Origin: Rhodoglobus sp.
GTDB taxonomy: Bacteria; Actinomycetota; Actinomycetes; Actinomycetales; Microbacteriaceae
Direction of reading: 5' to 3'
Assembly: GCA_025464445.1 (NCBI GenBank)
Contig: JAODLY010000034.1
Span: forward strand, 1 to 64,000
Length of the DNA: 64,000 nt
This document shows, one piece after another, positions 45,693 through 54,834 of this stretch. The position numbers were made by a program, and so were the translations under genes. Within the stretch, counting starts at the first letter, position 1; every line of letters starts with the position of its first letter. The notes below the pieces were generated by a model, which worked only from the letters and a program-made list of their open reading frames with translations, made no database searches and was not told where the DNA came from.

Positions 45693-46753
45693 CCCGTGCT
45701 GACCCCGAACAGCAGGCCCAGCAGGTAGGTCGCCCCGGCCGCCCCGAATCCGATGGCGAGCTGGCGCAGCGCCCGCTTCACCGGCGATGCGCCGGAAAGC
45801 AGCCCGACGATCGACCCGGTGCCGAGAAGCGCGAGGCCGACGAGCACCGCCGAGATGAGCACCGCCGTCAGGCCCGTCGCGCCGAACAGGTAGGGCAGCA
45901 CGGGGATGAGGGCGCCAGAGGCGAAGAAGCAGAAACTCGAGAGCGCGGCGCCGAGCGCAGAGCCGATGGTGTCATGGTCCTGCGGGCGGAACTCGCGCCG
46001 GGGCGCCGGGTCACGGCCAGCGAGCACCTGGCGGGCGTGCGCCGCGGCATCCTCTTTGGACATGCCCCTGGCGCGGTAGACGAGGGAGAGCTCGTTCGCG
46101 TCGACGTCGAGATCCGCGACGGATGCCCCCGCCGCCGGGTTGGGCTTCGACGCGTCGACCAGCTCCCGCTGCGAGCGCACCGACACGTATTCCCCAGCGC
46201 CCATGGACAGCGCGCCGGCGAGCAACCCCGCGACTCCCGTCAATAGCACGACATTGTTTGCCACCCCGGCCGCGCTCACGCCGAGCACGAGAGCCAGGTT
46301 GGACACGAGGCCGTCGTTTGCGCCGAAGACCGCAGCACGGAATGTGCCGGAGAGCCGCTGCCGGCCGCGGGCGGCAAGCGCCCGCACGACCTCCTCGTGG
46401 ATGCGCTCGTCTGCAGCCATGGCATCCGTCGCGTCGTCGTCCGCTTCGTACGGCGAGCGCGACTCGGCCCGCTGCGCGAGGGCGAGCACGAAGACCGAGC
46501 CGAAGCGGCGGGCGAGAAACCCGAGGATGCGCGTGCGCAGGTCACCCCGGTTCGCGCGGCCCGCCTTCTCACCGAGCAGGTCGAGCCAGTGCTGCTCGTG
46601 GCGGCCCTCCGCGTCCGCGAGGGCGAGCAGGATCTCCCGTTCCTCACCTTTTCGCCGCGACGCGAGATCGCGGTAGACGGCCGCCTCCGCGCGTTCGGCG
46701 GCGAGGTAGCGGCGCCAGCGGCGCAGGTCGGCGTTCGAAGGCGTGCGCGTCAT
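45689..46753 (-). CDS. ferritin-like domain fused to VIT1/CCC1 iron/manganese transporter
   Basis: 354 residues from ATG 46753, which overlaps galM. Residues ~10-60 form a rubrerythrin/ferritin-like helix pair with Glu and His ligands (ERAEAAVYRDLASRR, ADAEGRHEQHWLDLL). From ~145 the VIT1 fold starts (FRAAVFGANDGLVSNLALV), followed by LSMGAGEYVSVRSQREL, a cytosolic metal-binding helix and three C-terminal helices. Related fusions (MbfA type) export Fe2+ or Mn2+. Membrane location is clear; transport direction is inferred from family knowledge. Confidence 0.87.
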   Translation of the reverse strand: MTRTPSNADLRRWRRYLAAERAEAAVYRDLASRRKGEEREILLALADAEGRHEQHWLDLLGEKAGRANRGDLRTRILGFLARRFGSVFVLALAQRAESRSPYEADDDATDAMAADERIHEEVVRALAARGRQRLSGTFRAAVFGANDGLVSNLALVLGVSAAGVANNVVLLTGVAGLLAGALSMGAGEYVSVRSQRELVDASKPNPAAGASVADLDVDANELSLVYRARGMSKEDAAAHARQVLAGRDPAPRREFRPQDHDTIGSALGAALSSFCFFASGALIPVLPYLFGATGLTAVLISAVLVGLALLGTGSIVGLLSGASPVKRALRQLAIGFGAAGATYLLGLLFGVSTG

Positions 46754-47673
46754 GCGGAGTACCGGATTCCCCAGGCGACTGTCCACGAATCGCCGGGCTC
46801 GATCCAGCGCACGCCGATGCCGCTGTTGAACGCGTTCGGCGGGGCGGTCATCGGCTCCACAGCCACGGCAAGACCCTTGCCGCCCTTCTTCGGAAAGTCC
46901 CTGGTGGTGAACACCTGCACGAAGGGGTGGTTGTCGTCCTGCAACAGGCGTACCTCGCGGCCGTCGGGAGCCCTGAGCACGGCGCTCACCCCGTCGACGG
47001 TGATCAGTCCACCGAATGCGTCGTCGAGTTGCAGGTCTTTCACGGGACGGCCGGGGCGCAGATCGTAGTTCGGGCCGTCGACGTCGATCTCGCGGATCGG
47101 GTTGAGCCGGGCATCCACCTCGAATCGTGTCGCGGCGTACACGGTGAGCTGCAGGTCCTCGCTCGGCACGTCACCGATGGTCAAGAACGGGTGGGTGCCG
47201 ATCGCGACGGGCGCCTTCGCGGCCGAGACGTTGCGCACCTGGTGGGTGACGTTCAGGCCGTCTTCGACGAGTTCGTAACGCACGGTCGTGTCGAGGTGGA
47301 ACGGATAGCCGTGCTGCGGGAACACGATGGCGCCGAGGGTTACCGAGCTCTCGTCGCGCTCGATGAGGCGATACGCCGTGTAGCGCAGCAGCCCGTGCAG
47401 GGCGTTGTTCTTGTCCGGCTCGGTGATGGCGAGTTGCTGCGGAGTCCCATCGAGCTGCCACACGGCGTCCTCGATGCGGTTCGGCCACGGCATGAGCACG
47501 ATTCCGTTCGCGAACGGTGGCGTCGACTGCTCGGGGTAAGGCTCGGTGAGGTCGACCCCGCCGATCGAGAACTCGCGCAGCGCAGCGGCCAACTCGGTGA
47601 TGGTGGCGCGAGCTGCGCCGAGGGTGATGACGAACTGCTCGCCGGTGGGAGAGGTGGATGTGGTGGCAGTCAC
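46750..47673 (-). CDS. aldose 1-epimerase family protein (GalM-like)
   Basis: 307 residues. Galactose-mutarotase fold with the motif MPWPNRIEDAVW, catalytic His in NNALHGLLRYTAYR, IGTHPFLTIGD and the C-terminal general-base Glu in AVAVEPMTAPPNAFNSG. It interconverts alpha- and beta-anomers of galactose or a related hexose ahead of GalK. GTG start at 47673 overlaps the deoR stop, placing it under the same promoter as the regulator. Divergent galT and galK support a Leloir-pathway role. Confidence 0.87.
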   Translation of the reverse strand: MTATTSTSPTGEQFVITLGAARATITELAAALREFSIGGVDLTEPYPEQSTPPFANGIVLMPWPNRIEDAVWQLDGTPQQLAITEPDKNNALHGLLRYTAYRLIERDESSVTLGAIVFPQHGYPFHLDTTVRYELVEDGLNVTHQVRNVSAAKAPVAIGTHPFLTIGDVPSEDLQLTVYAATRFEVDARLNPIREIDVDGPNYDLRPGRPVKDLQLDDAFGGLITVDGVSAVLRAPDGREVRLLQDDNHPFVQVFTTRDFPKKGGKGLAVAVEPMTAPPNAFNSGIGVRWIEPGDSWTVAWGIRYSA

Positions 47674-48479
47674 CGGTCAAGCCTATCTGCGAGGGTGATC
47701 GACATTCCCTGCGCGCGGAGCTGCGCGACGAGGGCGGCGGGCGCATCCCCCGCGGTGACGAGCGTGTCGAAGTCGGCGATGGCGCCGATGACGGCGACCT
47801 CCGTGTTGCCGAGCTTCGTGGCATCGGCGATGAGCACGCGGCGCTTCGACGAGCGCAGCACCCTGGTCTTGATCTCCGCCTCGGGCAGGTTCAGGTTGGT
47901 GACGCCGAATTCGGGATGGATGCCGTTGCACCCGATGAAGGCGACGTCGAGTCGCAGGGCGTCGAGCATCGGTGCCGCAAACGGGCTCACGAGCGAATGC
48001 TGCAGCGCGCGCAGCGTGCCCCCGGTCACGACGACAGTGAACCGCGGCAGCGCCGGCTCGAGCGCGAGGGCGATGGTCAGCCCGCTGGTCACGACCAGGA
48101 GGTCGTGCAGGTCGTGACGGTCAACGAGCGCGGTGGCCAGCGCCATCGCGGTGCTGCCCGCGTCGACGTAGATGCTCTGGCCGGACGACACGAGGCGCGC
48201 GGCTGCACGGCCGATCGCCGTCTTTTCCGCGGCATCCGTTTCGATCGAGGTTTCGAGCGAGGGCTCCCGGATGGCACCGGCCGCAACGGCGCCACCGTGC
48301 ACCCGCACGACGGCTCCCGTCGCCTCCAGAGCACTGAGATCGCCGCGGATGGTCACCTCGCTGACCCCGAGTTCGAGGCTCGCGTCGCCCACTCGCAGGA
48401 ACCCGCGCGCGGTGACGAGACGGGACAACTCCCGCCGACGCAGCTCTGCGCTTACGAAGTCCTTTGCATTCGAAGCCAT
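47670..48479 (-). CDS. DeoR/GlpR-family transcriptional regulator
   Basis: 269 residues from ATG 48479. The N-terminal winged helix (ELSRLVTARGFLRVGDASLELGV, then SEVTIRGDLSALEATG and VRVHGGAV) is typical of DeoR regulators. The C-terminal sugar-phosphate sensor has VDAGSTAMALATAL and FIGCNGIHPEFGV. It likely represses galTK and galM until a phosphorylated sugar appears. Only 21 bp separate its start from galT. Confidence 0.9.
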   Translation of the reverse strand: MASNAKDFVSAELRRRELSRLVTARGFLRVGDASLELGVSEVTIRGDLSALEATGAVVRVHGGAVAAGAIREPSLETSIETDAAEKTAIGRAAARLVSSGQSIYVDAGSTAMALATALVDRHDLHDLLVVTSGLTIALALEPALPRFTVVVTGGTLRALQHSLVSPFAAPMLDALRLDVAFIGCNGIHPEFGVTNLNLPEAEIKTRVLRSSKRRVLIADATKLGNTEVAVIGAIADFDTLVTAGDAPAALVAQLRAQGMSITLADRLDR

Positions 48480-48500
48480 CACTTTCGATATCGTAATACC
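48480..48500. promoter_or_regulatory. 21-bp divergent intergenic with CGATATCG palindrome
   Basis: The whole space between the deoR and galT start codons. It contains the perfect palindrome CGATATCG (48487-48494), a possible operator half-site. There is too little room for RBS and promoters, so leaderless transcripts or promoters inside the opposite genes are implied. Confidence 0.4.
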
Positions 48501-49589
48501 ATGCTCATGGGCGGAATCACCAAACACGAGACGACGATGGCCGACGGCCGCGACCTCGTCTATTACGACGATGCCGGCACCACGCTGCCGCCCACCCGCA
48601 GTGCGGACACGCGGCAGCTCGAGCCTCGCCCGCCAACCGCCACGATGCGCCAGGATCCACTCACGGGTGAGTGGATCTCGATAGCGGCATCCCGGCAGAA
48701 CCGCGTGTTCCTGCCCCCGGCCGACCTCGATCCGCTCGCGCCGGCCAGCCGCGATAATCCTTCAGAGGTTCCGGACGACTACGACGTCGTCGTGTTCGAG
48801 AACCGGTCGCCATCGTTCGGTCCCGAACTCGGCGAGCTCGACCTCTCCGGCCTCGGGCTCGGCCGAACGGCGCCCTCCCATGGTCGATGCGAGGTCATCT
48901 GCTTCAGCCCGGAACACGAAGGATCGTTCGGGTCGCTCTCGCAGAGCCGCGCGCGCACGGTGATCGAGGCCTGGGCCGATCGCACGGAGTTCCTCGGCTC
49001 GCTGCCCGGCATCCAGCAGGTCTTTCCGTTCGAGAACCGCGGGCAGGAGATCGGCGTGACGCTGCTGCATCCACACGGGCAGATCTACAGCTACCCATAT
49101 GTAACGCCGCGCACGACGAGGCTCATCGAGTCGATCAACGCGTTCGGGCCGGGCCTGTTCCAGTCGATCCTGGACTTCGAACGGGCATCCGAGCGTGTAG
49201 TTCTCGCCGGCGAGCACTGGACAGCGTACGTGCCGTTCGCCGCCCGCTGGCCGCTGGAGGTGCACATGCTGCCGCACCGCCACATCCCGGATTTCGCGGC
49301 GACTTCCCCGGAAGAGCGGGACGAACTCAGCCACGTATATCTCAGGCTGCTGCGCGGGCTCGACGCGCTCTACGACACCCCGACGCCCTACATCGCTGCA
49401 TGGCACCAGGCGCCCGTGACCGTGGCCCGCGGCGACATCAGGCTCATGCTGCAGGTGACCTCACCACGGCGTGCGGAATCTAAACTCAAGTACCTGGCGG
49501 GCTCGGAGAGCGCGATGGGGGCGTGGATCGGCGACATCCCTCCGGAGCACGCCGCAGAGTTCATCCGAGAGGGCATCGCGAAGGCATGA
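48501..49589 (+). CDS. galT: galactose-1-phosphate uridylyltransferase
   Basis: 362 residues. Substrate motif DPLTGEWISIAASRQNR, VVFENRSPSFGP, nucleophile His in TLLHPHGQIYSYPYV (HPH) and EVHMLPHRHIPDFA with a later metal site. It swaps UMP between UDP-glucose and galactose-1-phosphate. Start ATG 48501 without SD sequence; ATG 48507 is equally possible. Its stop overlaps the galK start by 4 nt. First gene of the galTK operon. Confidence 0.93.
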   Translation: MLMGGITKHETTMADGRDLVYYDDAGTTLPPTRSADTRQLEPRPPTATMRQDPLTGEWISIAASRQNRVFLPPADLDPLAPASRDNPSEVPDDYDVVVFENRSPSFGPELGELDLSGLGLGRTAPSHGRCEVICFSPEHEGSFGSLSQSRARTVIEAWADRTEFLGSLPGIQQVFPFENRGQEIGVTLLHPHGQIYSYPYVTPRTTRLIESINAFGPGLFQSILDFERASERVVLAGEHWTAYVPFAARWPLEVHMLPHRHIPDFAATSPEERDELSHVYLRLLRGLDALYDTPTPYIAAWHQAPVTVARGDIRLMLQVTSPRRAESKLKYLAGSESAMGAWIGDIPPEHAAEFIREGIAKA

Positions 49590-50746
49590 ACGACATCAGG
49601 GACGAGGTCGCGGCCGGCTTCGAGGAGATTCATGGCCGCGCGCCGCTGGGTATCTGGTCGGCGCCCGGGCGCGTGAACCTCATTGGCGAGCACACCGACT
49701 ACAACCAGGGGTTCGTGCTGCCCTTCGCCATCAACCGGCGCACTGTCGTCGCGCTCGGACCCCGGGATGACGCGACAATACGTGTCGCCTCAGCCTTCGC
49801 CGACGAACTCGCGTCGATCGAGCTCGCCGATCTCGCCCCGAGCCGGCTCGACGGCTGGTCGGCATACCCGCTCGGAGTGGCCTGGGCGCTCGGCCAACAC
49901 GGCGCCGACCTTGGCGCGGTGCCCGGCGTCGACATCTACATCGAGTCGACGGTTCCCGTCGGCGCGGGACTCTCCTCCTCTGCGGCAATCGAGAGCGCAG
50001 TCGCGATCGCCCTCGACGAGGTCTGGCGGCTCGGCCTCGACCGCCAGACACTCGCGAAAGTGGGCAGGCTCGCCGAGAACGAGGCAGTCGGCGCCCCGAC
50101 CGGGATCATGGACCAGTCGGCCTCACTCCTGGGCCGTGAAGACCATGCGGTATTCCTCGACTGCCGCAGCCTGCAATCCGAACTCGTCGAACTCGGGTTC
50201 GCCGAAGCCGGCCTCGAGTTGCTCATCATCGACACGGGGGTGTCGCATTCGCATGCCACCGGCGGCTACGCGGCCCGGCGGGCATCCTGCGAAGCCGGCG
50301 CCGCGGCGATGGGCGTCTCGTCCCTGCGTGACCTCACCGTCGACGACCTACCTCGGGCACGCACGGCAATGGACGACGAGACCTTCCGCCGGGTGCGCCA
50401 TGTCATCACAGAGAACCAGCGGGTGCTCGATACCGTCGCCGCGCTGCGGGCAGAGGGTCCGCTTGCGATCGGAGAGCTGCTGGATGCCTCGCACGTCTCC
50501 ATGCGCGACGACTTCGAGATCTCGGTGCCGGAGCTCGACCTCGCCGTGGAGACCGCGCAGGCGAACGGAGCCATCGGCGCACGCATGACCGGTGGCGGCT
50601 TCGGGGGTGCCGCGATCGCGCTCGTGCCGACCGAGGGTGTCTCCCGCATCCAGGTCGCGATCGACGGGGCGTTCGCGGAGCACGGGTTCGGCCAGCCGAC
50701 GATGTTCACCGTGACGGCGGCCGGCGGGGCATCCCGCGACCGCTAG
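49586..50746 (+). CDS. galK: galactokinase
   Basis: 386 residues, GHMP kinase family. Galactose-binding signature APGRVNLIGEHTDYNQGFVLP, phosphate loop VPVGAGLSSSAAIESA, ENEAVGAPTGIMDQSAS and the C-terminal motif 3 MTGGGFGGAAIAL. It phosphorylates galactose with ATP. Start ATG 49586 overlaps the galT stop; the longer upstream frame lies inside galT and is rejected. Complete and normal length. Confidence 0.95.
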   Translation: MNDIRDEVAAGFEEIHGRAPLGIWSAPGRVNLIGEHTDYNQGFVLPFAINRRTVVALGPRDDATIRVASAFADELASIELADLAPSRLDGWSAYPLGVAWALGQHGADLGAVPGVDIYIESTVPVGAGLSSSAAIESAVAIALDEVWRLGLDRQTLAKVGRLAENEAVGAPTGIMDQSASLLGREDHAVFLDCRSLQSELVELGFAEAGLELLIIDTGVSHSHATGGYAARRASCEAGAAAMGVSSLRDLTVDDLPRARTAMDDETFRRVRHVITENQRVLDTVAALRAEGPLAIGELLDASHVSMRDDFEISVPELDLAVETAQANGAIGARMTGGGFGGAAIALVPTEGVSRIQVAIDGAFAEHGFGQPTMFTVTAAGGASRDR

Positions 50747-50759
50747 GGGCGCGAGCGGG

Positions 50760-50870
50760 CTAGAGCACCTGCAGGTACCGCAGCACGAACAGGGCCGCGA
50801 ACGCGAGCGCGACAAGCGAGCACAGTCCAACCCAGAGCTGTGCCCACGGGAAACGTCGCGTCTTTGCCAC
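50760..50870 (-). CDS. small membrane protein downstream of folD
   Basis: 36-residue frame from GTG 50870, 2 bp after the folD stop: basic MAKTRRFPW start, one hydrophobic helix (VGLCSLVALAFAALFVL) and RYLQVL end. Actinobacteria often carry a small membrane gene (DUF3017 type) after folD; this may be a short relative. Identity uncertain. Confidence 0.5.
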   Translation of the reverse strand: MAKTRRFPWAQLWVGLCSLVALAFAALFVLRYLQVL

Positions 50871-50872
50871 CC

Positions 50873-51748
50873 CTACGGTCGCTCCGCCGCGTCGACAACG
50901 TTCTTGAGCAGCATGGCCCTGGTCATCGGGCCGACGCCGCCCGGCACGGGCGACAGGTAGCCCGCGACATCCGCGACCGCGCGATCGACATCGCCAACGA
51001 GCCGCGCCTTGCCTGTCTCCGGGTCGACGACGCGCGTGATGCCCACGTCGAGCACGGCAGCGCCGGGCTTGACCCAGTCGGGCTTGACAAGGCCGGCAAC
51101 GCCGACAGCCGCCACGAGGATGTCGGCGCGGCGCACGTAACTCTCCAGGTCTTCGGTGCGGGAGTGGGTGAGCGTCACAGTCGCGTCCAGGCCTTTGCGG
51201 GTGAGCAGCAGTCCCAGCGGGCGGCCGACGGTGAGCCCACGGCCGATGACGACTACGTGTTTGCCCGAGATGGGCACGTCGTAGCGCTGCAGCATTTCGA
51301 CGATTCCGGCAGGGGTGCATGGCAACGGCGAGGTGATCGTGCCACCGACGCCGAGCACGAGGCGGCCGAGGTTCGTCGGGTGGAGGCCGTCCGCGTCCTT
51401 ATCGGGGTCGATGAGCTCGAGCATGGCGTTCTCGTCGAGCCCTGCGGGCAGTGGCAGCTGCACGATGTAGCCGGTGACTGCCGGGTTCGCGTTAAGCGAC
51501 GCGATCGCGGCTCGCACGTCGTCGGCGGATGCCTCGGCCGGAAGGTCGACGCGGATCGACTCGATCCCCACCTCGGCGCAGTCCCGGTGCTTGCCCGCCA
51601 CGTAGGAGATGGACCCGGGGTCATCCCCCACCAACAGGGTGCCGAGGCCGGGCACGATGCCGCGCTCGCCGAGCACGGCAATCCGCTCACGGAGTTCGTT
51701 CTTGACGGCGGTTGCCGTAGCGACCCCGTCGAGCACGACTGCTGTCAC
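50873..51748 (-). CDS. folD: bifunctional methylenetetrahydrofolate dehydrogenase / methenyl-THF cyclohydrolase
   Basis: 291 residues from GTG 51748. Signature [18 protein letters not shown] (substrate pocket), [14 protein letters not shown], the NADP loop [17 protein letters not shown], and DVGITRV then [13 protein letters not shown] near the C-terminus. The catalytic Lys lies in [11 protein letters not shown]. It links methylene-, methenyl- and 10-formyl-THF, downstream of glyA and complementary to PurU at 58917. It is separated from glyA by a palindrome but is probably co-transcribed. Confidence 0.94.
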   Translation of the reverse strand: MTAVVLDGVATATAVKNELRERIAVLGERGIVPGLGTLLVGDDPGSISYVAGKHRDCAEVGIESIRVDLPAEASADDVRAAIASLNANPAVTGYIVQLPLPAGLDENAMLELIDPDKDADGLHPTNLGRLVLGVGGTITSPLPCTPAGIVEMLQRYDVPISGKHVVVIGRGLTVGRPLGLLLTRKGLDATVTLTHSRTEDLESYVRRADILVAAVGVAGLVKPDWVKPGAAVLDVGITRVVDPETGKARLVGDVDRAVADVAGYLSPVPGGVGPMTRAMLLKNVVDAAERP

Positions 51749-51763
51749 TTCGTGCCGCCCATG

Positions 51764-51830
51764 CCCGTCACTTGCGGAATTCTGCCGGTACCGCCGAAAC
51801 GCAGCGGGGCGGAAGTCCGCAACTCACGGG
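51764..51830. repeat. 67-bp imperfect palindrome, second copy of the 35.1-kb element
   Basis: Arms 51764-51786 and 51808-51830 match at 19/23 paired positions around a 21-nt spacer. Positions 51804-51825 are identical to 35131-35152. It lies between glyA and folD, within a probable operon, so a strict terminator role is unlikely. Confidence 0.75.
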
Positions 51831-51833
51831 AGG

Positions 51834-53135
51834 TCACCTCCACGTCCCGGGGGACTCGAGGCCCGGGTAGAGCGGGTAGCCGTCGGTGAGCGCGAGCACG
51901 CGGGTGCGTAGCGCCGCGATATCCGGGGCCGGCTTGAGGGCCGTCGCGATGATCTCGGCGACCTCGGTGAACTCCGTGTCGCCGAAGCCGCGGGTCGCGA
52001 GCGCGGGAGTGCCGATGCGCACGCCCGACGGGGTCATCGGCGGGCGCGGGTCGAACGGCACCGCGTTGCGGTTCACCGTGATGCCGACGGAGTGCAGGAT
52101 GTCTTCGGCGTCCTGGCCGTGGATCGCCGCGTTGCGCAGGTCGACAAGCACGAGGTGCACGTCGGTGCCCCCGGTGAGCACGTCGATGCCGGCCTCGACC
52201 GCGTCGGGAGCGGTGAGTCGCTGGGCGAGGATCTTCGCGCCACGGATGGTGCGCTCCTGCCTGTCCCTGAACTCGGGCTCCGCTGCGAGCTTGAAGGCCG
52301 TCGCCTTGGCCGCGATGACATGCATGAGCGGCCCGCCCTGCTGGCCGGGGAAGACGTTCGAGTTGATCTTCTTCTGCAGGTCGAGGTCGTTTGTCAGGAT
52401 GAAGCCGGACCGCGGCCCGCCGATCGTCTTGTGGACAGTGGATGACGTGACATGGGCATGCGGCACGGGCGACGGGTGCAGGCCGGCGGCCACAAGCCCC
52501 GCGAAGTGGGCCATGTCGACCCAGAGCATGGCCCCGACCTCGTCCGCGATCGCGCGGAAAGCAGCGAAGTCGAGCTGGCGCGGGTAGGCACTCCAGCCGG
52601 CGATGAGCACCTTCGGCCTGACCTCGAGCGCCTTATCGCGCACGACATCCATGTCGACGAGAAATGTCTCCGGGTCGACACCGTACGCGTGCGCCTCGTA
52701 CAGCTTGCCGGAGAAGTTCAGCTTCATGCCGTGGGTGAGGTGACCGCCATGGGCGAGTTCGAGACCGAGGATGCGGTCGCCCGGCTCCGCGATCGCGGAC
52801 AGCACTGCCGCATTGGCGGATGCGCCGGAGTGCGGCTGCACGTTCGCGTATGCGGCGCCGAACAGGCTCTTCGCGCGGGAGATCGCGAGAGTCTCGGCGA
52901 TGTCGACGAACTCGCAGCCGCCGTAATACCTGCGGCCTGGGTATCCCTCCGCGTACTTGTTTGTCAGCACGGAGCCCTGCGCCTCGAGCACCGCGCGCGG
53001 CACGAAGTTCTCGCTCGCGATCATCTCGAGGGTGCCGCGCTGGCGGCCGAGCTCAGATTCCAGGACGGCGGCGATCTCGGGATCGACTTCAGCCAGCGGA
53101 GCCGTGAAGGAAGACTGCGGGGAAGTGAAGGACAT
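51834..53135 (-). CDS. glyA: serine hydroxymethyltransferase
   Basis: 433 residues. [32 protein letters not shown] near the N-terminus forms the folate and substrate site (key residues Tyr, Arg, Tyr). The PLP lysine is in [14 protein letters not shown], with [17 protein letters not shown] following. It converts serine and THF to glycine and 5,10-methylene-THF, the main entry of one-carbon units, then used by folD. GGAG lies five bases before ATG 53135. Expression is probably under the ZTP riboswitch in its leader. Confidence 0.96.
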   Translation of the reverse strand: MSFTSPQSSFTAPLAEVDPEIAAVLESELGRQRGTLEMIASENFVPRAVLEAQGSVLTNKYAEGYPGRRYYGGCEFVDIAETLAISRAKSLFGAAYANVQPHSGASANAAVLSAIAEPGDRILGLELAHGGHLTHGMKLNFSGKLYEAHAYGVDPETFLVDMDVVRDKALEVRPKVLIAGWSAYPRQLDFAAFRAIADEVGAMLWVDMAHFAGLVAAGLHPSPVPHAHVTSSTVHKTIGGPRSGFILTNDLDLQKKINSNVFPGQQGGPLMHVIAAKATAFKLAAEPEFRDRQERTIRGAKILAQRLTAPDAVEAGIDVLTGGTDVHLVLVDLRNAAIHGQDAEDILHSVGITVNRNAVPFDPRPPMTPSGVRIGTPALATRGFGDTEFTEVAEIIATALKPAPDIAALRTRVLALTDGYPLYPGLESPGTWR

Positions 53136-53165
53136 TGGCGCTCCAGTGCTCGAACGGACTCAACA

Positions 53166-53256
53166 AACGATATCCGCCCGGCCCAGGCGTACGGCCGAAT
53201 CTGTTTCTACTCGCTCCCTGATGGTTACCCATCCAACGCCAGTCGCGATGGCGCCA
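53166..53256 (-). promoter_or_regulatory. ZTP/ZMP (pfl) riboswitch in the glyA leader
   Basis: Read on the minus strand, the leader has the conserved blocks CGCGACTGGCG (53239-53249), then ACCATC-AGGGAGCG (near 53211-53229) and GGCCGTACGCCTGGGC (53182-53197), in the order and spacing known for pfl-motif RNAs. These sense the purine intermediate ZMP/ZTP and raise glyA, folD or purH expression when 10-formyl-THF is short. No U-rich terminator follows, so control may act on translation through the RBS. Recognised from memory of the consensus, not by alignment. Confidence 0.82.
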
Positions 53257-53283
53257 GTCTACTAGCCCGCTGCGCTGGAAGGA

Positions 53284-54687
53284 CTACCTGTCAACGCCGT
53301 GCGCCGCGCTCGCGCGCCGACGCCGACCCACTATCAACAGCCCGGCCAGCAGCAGGGCGGCGCTGATACCCAAGGGGCGCCAGACCGACGCTCCGGTCGC
53401 AGCCAGCACTGCGGCCACCGTGACGCTATACGACTTCGACACGGCACCCGCGGCGTTGGTCGCTGTCACAGTGAACGTCGAGACGCCGGCCGCACTCGGT
53501 GTGCCTGAGATGACTCCGGTAGTACCGGCCAGCAGCAGCCCCGGCGGCAGCGCGCCGGCGCTGACGAGGAACGACGCGGTGGGATTCCCGACCGCGCTCG
53601 CGCTCGCGAACGAATACGGCACCCCCACCTTGCCCGAGGGTGCAGCCGACGGTGACGCGAGCACCGCCAGCACGTCGACCGACAGCACCGATACCGTGTT
53701 GCTTCCCCGATTGACGACGTAGGCGGCCGACCCATCTGGCGTGAATGCCTCTCCCATGGGGTTGACGCCGACACCGATGGTGGTGCTCACCGTCGATGTG
53801 GCGACATCGATGACCGAGATCGTGTTGGAGCTCACGTTCCCCACGTAGGCCTTCGAGCCATCCGGGGAGAAGGCGACACTGAACGGGCTGGAACCGACCG
53901 CGGTGGAGCCCGTCACGGTCGAGGTGGCGACATCGATCACCGAGATGGTGTTGTTGTTGTAGTTGGTTACATATGCGGTCAATCCGTCGGGGGAGATCGC
54001 CACTCCGAACGGGCTCGGTCCGACGGGTATCGTCGCCGTCACGAGGTCCGTGGCCACATCGATCACCGACACGGAGTTGTCATCCCGATTGGTCACATAC
54101 GCCGTCGAGCCGTCGGGGGCGAATGACAGGCCATAGGGGTTGCCGCCTCCGCTGATGGTGCCGACCACCGTCGAAGTGACCACGTCGATGACCGAGATCG
54201 TGTCGCTGGCGGCATTCGCCACGTAAGCCTTCAGTCCGTTCGGGGCGAACGCGACACCATAGGGAACGTTGCCGACGGTCAGGGTGGCAACCACCGTCGA
54301 CGAAGCCACATCGACCACCGACACGGTGCCGTTGGTGCTGTTCGTCACGTACGCGATGAGCCCATCCGGGGAGAACGCGACTCCGCCGGGTTGAGCACCT
54401 ACCGAAATCGTGCCGACCACCGCGGCCGTCGCGACATCGATCACCGACACGGTGTTGTTGTCGATGTTCGCCGCGTACACCGTCGACCCGTCCGGCGAGA
54501 CGGCGACCGCATAAGGGCCGACTCCGACCGAAATCGTGCCCGTGACGGAATCGGCGGCTGCCGGACCCGCGGCGAGAGTCGCAGCAAGGACGAGAAGCAT
54601 CGTGGCCAGCACACCCCAGCGACGCCCACTGGACTTCGTCGCGTGGTCTACCGGAACCGGGTCGGTCCGATGCGTTGATCGACTCAT
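53284..54687 (-). CDS. YVTN beta-propeller surface protein with LAxTG sorting signal
   Basis: 467 residues from ATG 54687 (GGGGGT upstream). Signal peptide with core near 30-45 and cleavage after PAAA. Then about seven ~42-residue repeats of the form SPDGSTVYAANIDNNTVSVID plus VATxxVVGTISVG: YVTN-type propeller blades. After the propeller comes an Ig-like putative domain (GVPYSFASASAVGNPTASF, ISGTPSAAGV), then LAATG, a membrane helix and RRRR. Anchored surface protein; adhesion or scaffolding is a guess. Confidence 0.87.
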   Translation of the reverse strand: MSRSTHRTDPVPVDHATKSSGRRWGVLATMLLVLAATLAAGPAAADSVTGTISVGVGPYAVAVSPDGSTVYAANIDNNTVSVIDVATAAVVGTISVGAQPGGVAFSPDGLIAYVTNSTNGTVSVVDVASSTVVATLTVGNVPYGVAFAPNGLKAYVANAASDTISVIDVVTSTVVGTISGGGNPYGLSFAPDGSTAYVTNRDDNSVSVIDVATDLVTATIPVGPSPFGVAISPDGLTAYVTNYNNNTISVIDVATSTVTGSTAVGSSPFSVAFSPDGSKAYVGNVSSNTISVIDVATSTVSTTIGVGVNPMGEAFTPDGSAAYVVNRGSNTVSVLSVDVLAVLASPSAAPSGKVGVPYSFASASAVGNPTASFLVSAGALPPGLLLAGTTGVISGTPSAAGVSTFTVTATNAAGAVSKSYSVTVAAVLAATGASVWRPLGISAALLLAGLLIVGRRRRASAAHGVDR

Positions 54688-54834
54688 TGGGTACCCCCGG
54701 ACGCCGGTGACGTGGACCAACTCCCCGCTGTAAGAAACAATAGCGCGGCTCGCGTTCGGCAGGGCCCGCCGACTTGCGGCCCAGGCGAGCGGCCCAATCG
54801 TAGCGACCAGGCCGGCTCTAGCCGCGGTCACCCA

